From contig JAEZGR010000139.1 of NCBI GenBank assembly GCA_023437255.1, forward strand, positions 1 through 5,380: 5,380 bases of DNA, written 5' to 3'. This document shows, piece after piece, positions 1-5,380 of this stretch. The position numbers were made by a program, and so were the translations under genes. Below the pieces are notes generated by a model. It saw only the letters and a program-made list of their open reading frames with translations, was not told where the DNA came from and did no database searches. Source of the stretch: Pseudomonadota bacterium (GTDB taxonomy: Bacteria; Pseudomonadota; Gammaproteobacteria; Burkholderiales; Burkholderiaceae_B). The number at the start of each line of letters is the position of its first letter. The stretch's first letter is position 1.

Positions 1-54
1 CGACCAGACCGCCAGCAGCGGCTGGTAGTCTTCCTGATCCTGCCGGCCTGAATG

Positions 55-591
55 TTATTGAATTTTTTTCGCTTCCAACGAGCCGTGGATCAGCGTTTCC
101 TTGGCCCAGCGCGAGTATGTCCGGGTATAGACCGGCATCAGGACTTCACATTCCATGCTGTAGTTTTCCAGAACGCTGATTGACCAGGCCATGTGGGATC
201 CTTCGAAAATGCACAGGACCAGTTTCGGGAAATTCGTGATCTCCCGGCACAGGGCATAAAGCTGTTGTCGCTGGTCATCGGAAAGGTCTCTATAGACTTC
301 AATCCGTTCCTGATCGATCTTTCCCGTGAACGCGTCGAACATTGCTCTGACAGGCTCAGATTCAACAATGTAGAGAGCGATCATCAGAAATGCGTCATCA
401 AGCGTATTTTCTACGGATGGAACCCAGACAATTCGTTGTCGACGCCTTGGGTCTGACAATGAGGGGCGGTTGGTTTTCAACAGCCACGCAGGCCGGTCAC
501 CTTCAGAAAGCGTCAGCTGATGGCGTGTGTTGAGTCCACCATCATTCGGGTGCGCATGACCCACCAATATATGTCCTGTGATAGCAGCCAT
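55..591 (-). CDS. Hypothetical protein, 178 aa, unrecognised family
   Basis: I do not recognise this protein and assign no function. The ATG at 589-591 is well supported: AAGGAG lies on the minus strand at 601-606 with a 9-base spacer, and the frame runs to TAA at 55-57. There is no signal peptide and no convincing membrane helix, so it is probably cytoplasmic. Visible features are an N-terminal segment rich in Gly and His (residues 5-24, GHILVGHAHPNDGG), a basic patch RRRQR at 49-53, a hydrophobic run around 65-77 after an acidic pair, a charged helix-like stretch at about 92-118, and three Cys (115, 127, 148). GC sampled by eye is about 50%, against roughly 60-70% in the other genes, which hints at foreign origin or relaxed selection. 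It is transcribed away from the lapA-like operon and has no visible co-directional partner. It is probably a real gene because of the ribosome binding site and the length of the frame. Confidence 0.75.
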   Translation of the reverse strand: MAAITGHILVGHAHPNDGGLNTRHQLTLSEGDRPAWLLKTNRPSLSDPRRRQRIVWVPSVENTLDDAFLMIALYIVESEPVRAMFDAFTGKIDQERIEVYRDLSDDQRQQLYALCREITNFPKLVLCIFEGSHMAWSISVLENYSMECEVLMPVYTRTYSRWAKETLIHGSLEAKKIQ

Positions 592-600
592 TCCAGTTAT

Positions 601-606
601 CTCCTT
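601..606 (-). promoter_or_regulatory. Ribosome binding site of the 178-aa gene
   Basis: On the minus strand the sequence reads AAAAGGAG and is followed by nine bases before the ATG at 591. This is close to the ideal Shine-Dalgarno sequence and spacing. It fixes the start of the minus-strand gene and is the best evidence that this low-GC frame is translated. Confidence 0.75.
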
Positions 607-640
607 TTGACCGGATATGAGTTGACAACAATGCTAGCTT

Positions 641-657
641 TCAGGTGCGACACCTGA
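641..657. promoter_or_regulatory. Perfect 7-bp inverted repeat, candidate operator
   Basis: TCAGGTG and CACCTGA form a perfect inverted repeat separated by CGA (17 bp in all). It lies 50-66 bp upstream of the minus-strand start codon and about 180 bp upstream of the lapA-like start. No U-tract follows on either strand, so it does not look like a terminator. A weak -10-like TAGCAT on the minus strand (631-636) lies just downstream of it, which would place the repeat in the spacer and -35 area of a minus-strand promoter, a usual repressor position. Its role as an operator is inference from symmetry and position. Confidence 0.4.
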
Positions 658-712
658 TGTCGTACGTGTTTTGCTGCGCGACGCAAATAAGGCAAGCGTC
701 TCTGAGCAGGGG

Positions 713-718
713 TAGAAT
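713..718 (+). promoter_or_regulatory. Candidate -10 box for the lapA-MliC/META-cls operon
   Basis: TAGAAT, in the context GGGTAGAATCGC, matches the sigma-70 -10 consensus at five of six positions. No good -35 hexamer is found 16-18 bases upstream (the region reads AAGGCAAG), so the promoter would be weak or activator-dependent. If used, transcription would start near 725 and leave a leader of about 110 bases before the lapA-like gene. Another promoter is possible. Confidence 0.35.
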
Positions 719-835
719 CGCATGCGGCCAGCCGGACGTCGGGCGGCCGGGGCTAAAGCACATTTCGATTTGCAGGTGGTCGCCTGGCTGATTTCGAGGC
801 TGCGGCGCCTGCGCCTTGGGGGGAGAACCACTTTG

Positions 836-1072
836 ATGCGATATATCTATCTGGCCATTGCCATTATCGTGTCGTTGATTCTGGGCGCCTTTGTTGCGCA
901 GAACCTGGATATGGTCACCCTTCGGTTGCTGGGTTTCAGCATCAGCCTGCCCATGAGTGGCTTGGCCGTGATCATCTATGTGCTGGGGGCGTTTACCGGC
1001 AGCGGGCTGTACGCAGTAATCCGTCACTCGTACAGCCGCGCCCGTCGCCACCCTCATGGGGCCTCTACATAA
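836..1072 (+). CDS. LapA-domain (DUF1049) small inner-membrane protein, 78 aa
   Basis: This is a small protein of the LapA/YciS type (Pfam LapA_dom, formerly DUF1049). In enterobacteria LapA sits in the inner membrane with LapB and helps adjust lipopolysaccharide synthesis. Two hydrophobic helices are visible at about residues 3-21 and 42-63. Between them is the family's typical FVAQN...V.LRLLGF pattern (residues 19-37), and a short basic tail (RHSYSRARRH) ends the protein. The ATG at 836 was chosen because the GGGGGGAGA tract at 818-826 gives a Shine-Dalgarno match about 10 bases upstream and because the membrane helix begins at once. The frame is open back to 722, but that part encodes an Arg/Ala-rich stretch unlike the family. 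E. coli LapA is about 102 aa, so this version lacks most of the C-terminal cytoplasmic helix. No lapB is next to it. The MliC/META gene follows after 19 bases, so they are probably cotranscribed. The family call is firm; a LapA role in lipopolysaccharide control is inferred only. Confidence 0.85.
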   Translation: MRYIYLAIAIIVSLILGAFVAQNLDMVTLRLLGFSISLPMSGLAVIIYVLGAFTGSGLYAVIRHSYSRARRHPHGAST

Positions 1073-1080
1073 ACCGACGC

Positions 1081-1085
1081 AGGAG
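1081..1085 (+). promoter_or_regulatory. Ribosome binding site deciding the MliC/META start
   Basis: AGGAG lies six bases before the ATG at 1092. The alternative in-frame ATG at 1056 would overlap the end of the lapA-like gene, has no comparable site, and would add 12 polar residues in front of the signal peptide. The 1092 start is therefore preferred. Confidence 0.7.
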
Positions 1086-1091
1086 CGCAGC

Positions 1092-2141
1092 ATGATTTTC
1101 GATCGGACTCTCCGTACACACACCGTCTCGAGCAGGTCTCTGCACGCAAAATTGGGCATGCTTGCAACGCTGTGTGCAGCGACCCTGTCATGGGCCGCAG
1201 GCACCGCTCACGCGCAATCGCCATCGGCCGTGCGGGTCACGGAGCTTTCCGAAACCAGCCATCCATACACGGTCTGGCACTGTGCACGCCTTCCAATTGA
1301 AGTGCGCACAATCGGGCAGCTTCTCGAGGTGGTGGTGGGTGGCGACAGCCGCATACTCGTGCAGAGCATGGCGGCATCCGGGGCGCGGTATGTCGCTCCG
1401 GGAGACGAGAGCACCGTGTTCTGGAGCAAGGGCGGGCTCGCGAACGTAACCTGGTCGGGCAATGACTTGCCGACCTGTGCAGAGGCGGGCACGCTCGTGA
1501 CGCCGTTCAGCGCAAGCGGCAACGAGCCGTTCTGGGCTCTGAACTACAACGGCTGGCAAATCGAATTCAGCGAACCGGGTCAACCCGTTCGCAGATTCGA
1601 GATCGACGGCCAGGTTCCCGCCAATGGCGGTTGGCGGCTGCAATCCGCCCAGGGCCAGGCTCCCTTGCAGGTCAATGTCACCAATGCCGTGTGTCAGGAC
1701 ACGATGAGCGGCGTCATCAGACCGTATACGGTGGAAGTGAACTTTGAAGGTCGCAGAATGAAGGGATGCGGTGGCGACGCTGCGCGCCTGCTCCAGGGCG
1801 TGGAATGGACACTTGACTCGCTGGGTGGCAACCGCCTCACCGTACCGGCTTCACTGACCTTCATGCCCAATGGCCGGCTTGCCGGGTCCAACGGCTGCAA
1901 TCGTCTGATGGGGGCTTACGAGATCACGGGCGAGGGATTGCGGTTTTCCCAGATGGTCTCGACCCGCATGGCCTGCGAGCCCGGGGTCATGCAGCTGGCA
2001 GACCGGGTGGATCAATATCTGTCCACCGTGCACGGCTTTTCCTTCAATGAGCAGGGCGCGCTCGTGCTCCATGCCGAGCAAGGCGAGATCACTGCCAACG
2101 TCGCGCGTCAGGTCGTACCGCTTGCCCCAGAATCGCGTTGA
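1092..2141 (+). CDS. Secreted three-domain protein: MliC-like + COG3650-like + META/HslJ-like, 349 aa
   Basis: This is a predicted periplasmic protein. Residues 1-41 form a long Sec signal peptide with a hydrophobic core at about 21-36 and cleavage after AHA at 39-41; there is no lipobox cysteine, so it should be soluble. Residues ~58-130 match the MliC/PliC fold (inhibitors of C-type lysozyme): a WHC motif, then ASGARY (95-100), VFWSKG (109-114) and a closing Cys129, as in E. coli MliC. Residues ~138-232 resemble the COG3650-type domain, with GNEPFW (143-148), CQDTMSG (201-207) and GCGG (225-228). Residues ~233-340 are a META/HslJ domain with LLQGVEWTLDSL, GSNGCN (265-270) and TRMAC (291-295). 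The mature protein has six Cys: 64/129, 201/226 and 269/295, one pair per domain, suggesting three disulfides made in the periplasm. HslJ is linked to heat shock and novobiocin resistance, and MliC protects against lysozyme. It lies between the lapA-like and cls genes (gaps of 19 and 24 bases). The domain calls are strong; actual lysozyme inhibition is inferred. Confidence 0.88.
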   Translation: MIFDRTLRTHTVSSRSLHAKLGMLATLCAATLSWAAGTAHAQSPSAVRVTELSETSHPYTVWHCARLPIEVRTIGQLLEVVVGGDSRILVQSMAASGARYVAPGDESTVFWSKGGLANVTWSGNDLPTCAEAGTLVTPFSASGNEPFWALNYNGWQIEFSEPGQPVRRFEIDGQVPANGGWRLQSAQGQAPLQVNVTNAVCQDTMSGVIRPYTVEVNFEGRRMKGCGGDAARLLQGVEWTLDSLGGNRLTVPASLTFMPNGRLAGSNGCNRLMGAYEITGEGLRFSQMVSTRMACEPGVMQLADRVDQYLSTVHGFSFNEQGALVLHAEQGEITANVARQVVPLAPESR

Positions 2142-2165
2142 AGACCTTGTAGACAGGGTACATGC

Positions 2166-3575
2166 ATGTGGCTGATTGTTCACCTTCTCATCATCGTTGG
2201 CCTTTCGGTGAGGGTGCTGTTGCGGCCACGGCGTGACCCAGCCTCACGTATCGCGTGGATTCTGTTCATCAGTGCGTTGCCGTACGTTGGAGCGTTGGCG
2301 TACCTGATGCTGGGCGAGGTGCGGCCAGACAAACTGGCCGGCAGACCAGGCGGGCCGAAACGCCCCGTGGCGGCCGGCACCGTGCCGTACATCCAGAGTG
2401 CCGCCGACGCCGTGGGCGTACTGCCGGGTTTTTCACTCGCCACATCGATCAGCGGCTTTCCTCCTGTCAGCGGAAACTCGGCGCAAGTGCTCAAGGATTC
2501 GAACGCAACCATCGACGCGCTGGTTGCGGATATCGACGCAGCGACCGACCACGTGCACCTGCTGTTCTACATCTGGCTGGCCGACAGGAACGGCAGCAAG
2601 GTGGCGCATGCCGTGGTAAAAGCCGCACAGCGGGGCGTAACCTGCCGCGTGATCGTCGATGACCTGGGCTCGAGAGATTTCATTCGCAGCGCGCACTGGG
2701 CTGCGATGGCCCAGGCGGGCGTGAAGCTGGGGCGGGCTCAACGCATCGGCAATATTCTGCTTCGAATATTGAAAGGCCGGGTCGACGTCAGAAATCACCG
2801 CAAGATCGTGGTGATTGATGATGCCATCACGTACTGTGGCAGCCAGAACTGTGCCGACCCTGAGTTTGCCGTGAAGGCCAAGTACGCGCCCTGGGTCGAC
2901 CTGGTGCTGCGATTCGAGGGGCCCGTTGCACGCCAGAACCAGACACTGTTTCTTGAAGACTGGTACCTCTGCTCGCAGGAGAACTGCGAAGACCTGTTGC
3001 AGCGCCCGGTGCATGGAGCGCAAGGCGGTCTGGTGGCGCAGGTGATCGGAACGGGGCCTGAAAATCATTATTCAGCCATGCCGGAGCTGTTTGCCACCCT
3101 GATGTTCAGCGCACGCCGGGAACTGATGATCACGACACCGTATTACGTTCCCGATGCGGCCATGCAGGCCGCACTGTGCGCCTGCGCGCGGCGCGGCATT
3201 GCAACGACGATTGTGCTGCCGGCCCGCAACGACAGCGCGTTCGTGGGCGCGGCGAGCCGCAGCTACTATTCGGAATTGCTCGAGGCCGGCGTGCGCATCC
3301 ACGAGTATGTCGGCGGTTTGCTGCACGCCAAGACTCTGACAGTAGACGGTGAAACGACACTGATCGGGTCAGCCAACATGGACCGCCGCAGCTTTGAACT
3401 GAACTTCGAAAACAACATCCTGTTTCACGACGAGCAGCTGACTCAAGCCGTTCGGCACAGGCAGGAAGCGTACATCGCCAGTTCCAGGGCAGTGCATCGC
3501 ACCGATGTGGAAGCCTGGAGCTGGTTGTATCGGCTTCGCAATAACGTGATGGCGATGCTCAGCCCCATTCTTTGA
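2166..3575 (+). CDS. cls: Cardiolipin synthase, ClsA type, phospholipase D superfamily, 469 aa
   Basis: This inner-membrane enzyme joins two phosphatidylglycerol molecules to give cardiolipin and glycerol. Residues ~2-18 and ~29-48 are two membrane helices (PLDc_N region), each followed by basic or charged residues, as in ClsA. Two phospholipase D motifs are intact: H211-K213-D218 followed by GSQN (225-228), and H387-K389-D394 followed by GSANMD (401-406). His and Lys of both motifs form the active site in this superfamily. The length is close to the ~480 aa of ClsA-type enzymes, and the N-terminal helices favour ClsA over ClsB. The ATG at 2166 has only a modest Shine-Dalgarno site (AGGG at 2155-2158, 7-base spacer), and an out-of-frame ATG lies four bases before it, so translation may depend on coupling with the upstream gene 24 bases away. 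The last 17 bases overlap the end of the convergent AAA+ gene. I cannot tell whether it is the only cardiolipin synthase of the genome. Confidence 0.93.
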   Translation: MWLIVHLLIIVGLSVRVLLRPRRDPASRIAWILFISALPYVGALAYLMLGEVRPDKLAGRPGGPKRPVAAGTVPYIQSAADAVGVLPGFSLATSISGFPPVSGNSAQVLKDSNATIDALVADIDAATDHVHLLFYIWLADRNGSKVAHAVVKAAQRGVTCRVIVDDLGSRDFIRSAHWAAMAQAGVKLGRAQRIGNILLRILKGRVDVRNHRKIVVIDDAITYCGSQNCADPEFAVKAKYAPWVDLVLRFEGPVARQNQTLFLEDWYLCSQENCEDLLQRPVHGAQGGLVAQVIGTGPENHYSAMPELFATLMFSARRELMITTPYYVPDAAMQAALCACARRGIATTIVLPARNDSAFVGAASRSYYSELLEAGVRIHEYVGGLLHAKTLTVDGETTLIGSANMDRRSFELNFENNILFHDEQLTQAVRHRQEAYIASSRAVHRTDVEAWSWLYRLRNNVMAMLSPIL

Positions 3576-5373
3576 GAAACCCGATGGTGCTGCCTTGCCC
3601 ATCTTGTTTGAGCGCGCTTTCGGCATGCAGTGCCTCGACCAGCTCGTGCGCACTGCGTAGCCTGCGCAGCTGATGTTGGCGGCATACAGAGGCGAAATCG
3701 CCCGGGGCGAGATTGTGCAAGCGGCGTATCGACTGTTCGGCAGTCGTGTCGGGAGTTTCGAGGTGCAGCCAGCGGCAATAGTCATGCAGCAGAGCCACAC
3801 GCTGCTCGGGCGTGAGCCAGTCAAAACGGATCTTGATATCGAAGCGGCGCAGTGACGCCTGATCCAGCTCATCCATCAGGTTGGTCGAGGCAATGAAGAT
3901 GCCGCGATAATTTTCCATCTGCGTGAGCATTTCGTTGACCAGGGTGGCTTCCCATCGTGCACGCGCTGTGCGCCGGTCCTGCAGGAAGCTGTCGACTTCG
4001 TCGAGCAGCAGCACCGCCCCTTCCTGTTCAGCCTCGGCAAATGCGCGGGCGATGTTCTGTTCATTCTCTCCCACCCACTTCGACATCAGGTCGGAAACGC
4101 GTCGTTCCAACAGAGGCTTGTCGAGTGACTCGGCCAGCCAGTGCCCGTAAGCCGACTTCCCGGTGCCTGGCGGGCCGTAGAGGCACAGACTGCCGCGGCC
4201 TGTCTGACGCAGACCCTCGGCGAGTGATTCAAGATCGGTGTCGGCGTTGAGGTAATCAAGGCGATAGGGCAGAGCGTCTGACGCCACGATCGGCCGACGT
4301 TTCTGACCGAGCAGGGCGCGGCTGCGTTCTAGCGTCTGTACGATCCCTGCCCACCGTTCGCGTTCGCTAGGCAGGTTTGCCAGCCTTACCACCTTGGCGG
4401 CGCGCTCGATCTGGGCGGGAAGCAGGTCCTCGTGGCCGGCCAGGGCGTCGAGCGAGGCCGTGTCGGCAACTTGTCGGCCGACCAGTCGATGCACGATCTG
4501 GCGTCGTACCGCGTGCGGCGGGATTTTCATTTCGAGCGAGTAGTCGAAGCGCCTGAGGTAGGCGGGGTCAATCTGCGAGTCGTTGGTGATCCAGATGGTC
4601 GGCACACGATTTTCTTCAAGCGCACGATTCACCCACGCCTTGGCGTTGAGGCTGCCGGCGGCGTCGCGCCGCCGCAGACCCATCAGTTGCGCCAGACTCG
4701 CTCCGCCCGCTCCGGGGAAGATGTCTTCGACTTCGTCGAACAGCAAGGCGGTTTGCGGACGTTCGTGCAGCGCACGTTGACTGAAGACGAGGCTTTGCAG
4801 ACGTTGGCGGGGACCGAGCGGCTCACCGTCGGAATCGGCATGTGCGATCTCGAAGAGGTGCCAGTCAAGTGCGTGAATGAGTGCCTTGACATATTCGGTC
4901 TTGCCGGTTCCCGGTGGGCCATACAGCAGAATGTTGAGCCCTTCGCTGCGGTGTTCCTGTCCGCCTTGCAGATACCGGGTCAGCAGCTCGGTGTCTTTCT
5001 GCAGGTGGGGGAAATCGCTCAGAGTAAGCCGGCCTGCGTGTGCGGCGTGCAGGATCTGCTGGCTCAGTTCCTCGTCTTGGGCCAGCGGATTCAGAATCAC
5101 ACCCCGCAACTCGCGAAGTAGGTTGAGTTTGCGTGGCAGCGGTTCGTCGTCGTGATCGATTTCGATGAGACCGGAGGCACGCAAGGCGCCGTCGCGGCGC
5201 AGCGCCGTCTGGACTGTGTGCTCTTCGTACCCTGTTGCGAGTGCCAGTGCCCGAATCATGCCTGCGTCGGTACAGGGGGTACGCGAAGGTGACAGGGCGC
5301 GGCGGAATCGCGGAAATTCCGCGAGGGCGGCCGCGAAGGCGAGTATGCCTTTTTCGACGTCGTTCAAGGACAC
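3559..5373 (-). CDS. Tandem AAA+ ATPase, at least 604 aa, start possibly outside the window
   Basis: This is a COG0464-style ATPase with two AAA+ modules, presumably a cytoplasmic ring-forming remodelling machine; its substrate is unknown. Module 1 (~145-335) has Walker A GPPGTGKT (152-159), Walker B LLFDE (210-214), a sensor-1 region TNDS (263-266) and LRRFD (273-277). Module 2 (~393-590) has Walker A GPPGTGKS (400-407), Walker B LLLDEVD (455-461), sensor-1 STN (496-498) and LRRFD (508-512). Only module 2 has the classical pore loop, SKWVGENE (431-438); the matching region of module 1 lacks the aromatic-hydrophobic-Gly pattern. Both modules keep the Walker B Glu and should hydrolyse ATP. Residues ~35-75 look like a winged-helix fold (inferred). 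The start given is a GTG at 5373; the frame is open to the window edge (two more codons, Gln and Leu), so the true start and ribosome binding site may be outside. There is no signal peptide or membrane helix. Its 3' end overlaps the convergent cls gene by 17 bases, so it is not part of that operon. Confidence 0.88.
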   Translation of the reverse strand: MSLNDVEKGILAFAAALAEFPRFRRALSPSRTPCTDAGMIRALALATGYEEHTVQTALRRDGALRASGLIEIDHDDEPLPRKLNLLRELRGVILNPLAQDEELSQQILHAAHAGRLTLSDFPHLQKDTELLTRYLQGGQEHRSEGLNILLYGPPGTGKTEYVKALIHALDWHLFEIAHADSDGEPLGPRQRLQSLVFSQRALHERPQTALLFDEVEDIFPGAGGASLAQLMGLRRRDAAGSLNAKAWVNRALEENRVPTIWITNDSQIDPAYLRRFDYSLEMKIPPHAVRRQIVHRLVGRQVADTASLDALAGHEDLLPAQIERAAKVVRLANLPSERERWAGIVQTLERSRALLGQKRRPIVASDALPYRLDYLNADTDLESLAEGLRQTGRGSLCLYGPPGTGKSAYGHWLAESLDKPLLERRVSDLMSKWVGENEQNIARAFAEAEQEGAVLLLDEVDSFLQDRRTARARWEATLVNEMLTQMENYRGIFIASTNLMDELDQASLRRFDIKIRFDWLTPEQRVALLHDYCRWLHLETPDTTAEQSIRRLHNLAPGDFASVCRQHQLRRLRSAHELVEALHAESALKQDGQGSTIGFLKEWG

Positions 5374-5380
5374 CAGCTGA

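Noticed and set aside
11..26. Small hairpin CCAGC-AGCG-GCTGG downstream of the minus-strand gene as a terminator
   Set aside because: The stem is only five pairs and no U-tract follows on either strand; the T-run at 63-69 is the coding end of the 178-aa gene (Lys-Lys codons).
1..51. Plus-strand frame open from base 1 to a TGA at 49-51 (16 codons), possibly the end of an upstream gene
   Set aside because: It is too short to recognise. The minus strand is also open here for a similar length (after the TAA of the 178-aa gene), so the openness is not informative.
804..815. GGCG-CCTG-CGCC hairpin just before the lapA-like ribosome binding site as a riboswitch or thermosensor
   Set aside because: The stem has four pairs and does not include the Shine-Dalgarno sequence; such short GC stems are expected by chance at this composition.
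722..835. N-terminal extension of the lapA-like gene to the ATG at 722
   Set aside because: The added 38 residues are Arg/Ala/Gly-rich, unlike the family, and the ATG at 836 has a better ribosome binding site and starts directly at the membrane helix.
641..1204. Minus-strand open frame of 187 aa across the intergenic region and the lapA-like gene
   Set aside because: It covers a clear membrane-protein gene on the other strand, shows no family signature and is low in hydrophobic core pattern; it is a GC-driven shadow.
2433..3068. Minus-strand open frame of 211 aa opposite the cardiolipin synthase gene
   Set aside because: It is antisense to a gene with both HKD motifs intact, and the translation is His/Arg/Ala-rich without domain features.
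4432..5121. Plus-strand open frame of 229 aa opposite the AAA+ gene
   Set aside because: The minus strand carries intact Walker motifs throughout this stretch; the plus frame has no recognisable domain and is explained by codon bias in GC-rich DNA.

Overview
The window is GC-rich (about 60-65% in most genes by eye) with dense, short-gapped bacterial coding. The protein types point to a Gram-negative proteobacterium: a LapA-type inner-membrane protein, an MliC-type periplasmic lysozyme-inhibitor domain joined to COG3650-like and META/HslJ-like domains, and a ClsA-type cardiolipin synthase. A betaproteobacterium of the order Burkholderiales, perhaps Alcaligenaceae, fits the codon use and protein style, but that placement is inference. 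No RNA genes, insertion sequences, CRISPR arrays or long repeats were seen.

Layout. (1) 1-54 is the edge of the window, with nothing assignable. (2) 55-591, minus strand: an unrecognised 178-residue protein with a strong ribosome binding site and clearly lower GC (about 50%). (3) 592-835: a divergent intergenic region with a perfect 7-bp inverted repeat and a candidate -10 box. (4) 836-3575, plus strand: three genes with gaps of only 19 and 24 bases, probably one operon. They encode a small LapA-domain membrane protein, a secreted MliC + COG3650-like + META three-domain protein, and cardiolipin synthase with both HKD active-site motifs intact. (5) 3559-5373, minus strand: a protein with two AAA+ ATPase modules, convergent with and overlapping the end of the cardiolipin synthase gene by 17 bases. 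Its reading frame stays open to the window edge, so its true start may lie outside.

The plus-strand operon has a cell-envelope theme: an inner-membrane protein, a periplasmic protein whose domains are known from lysozyme resistance and heat-shock/envelope contexts, and an enzyme making cardiolipin. The tandem AAA+ protein and the 178-residue protein have no visible partner. The most notable items are the three-domain periplasmic protein with one cysteine pair per domain, the orphan tandem AAA+ ATPase with a canonical pore loop only in its second module, and the low-GC orphan gene beside a possible operator.
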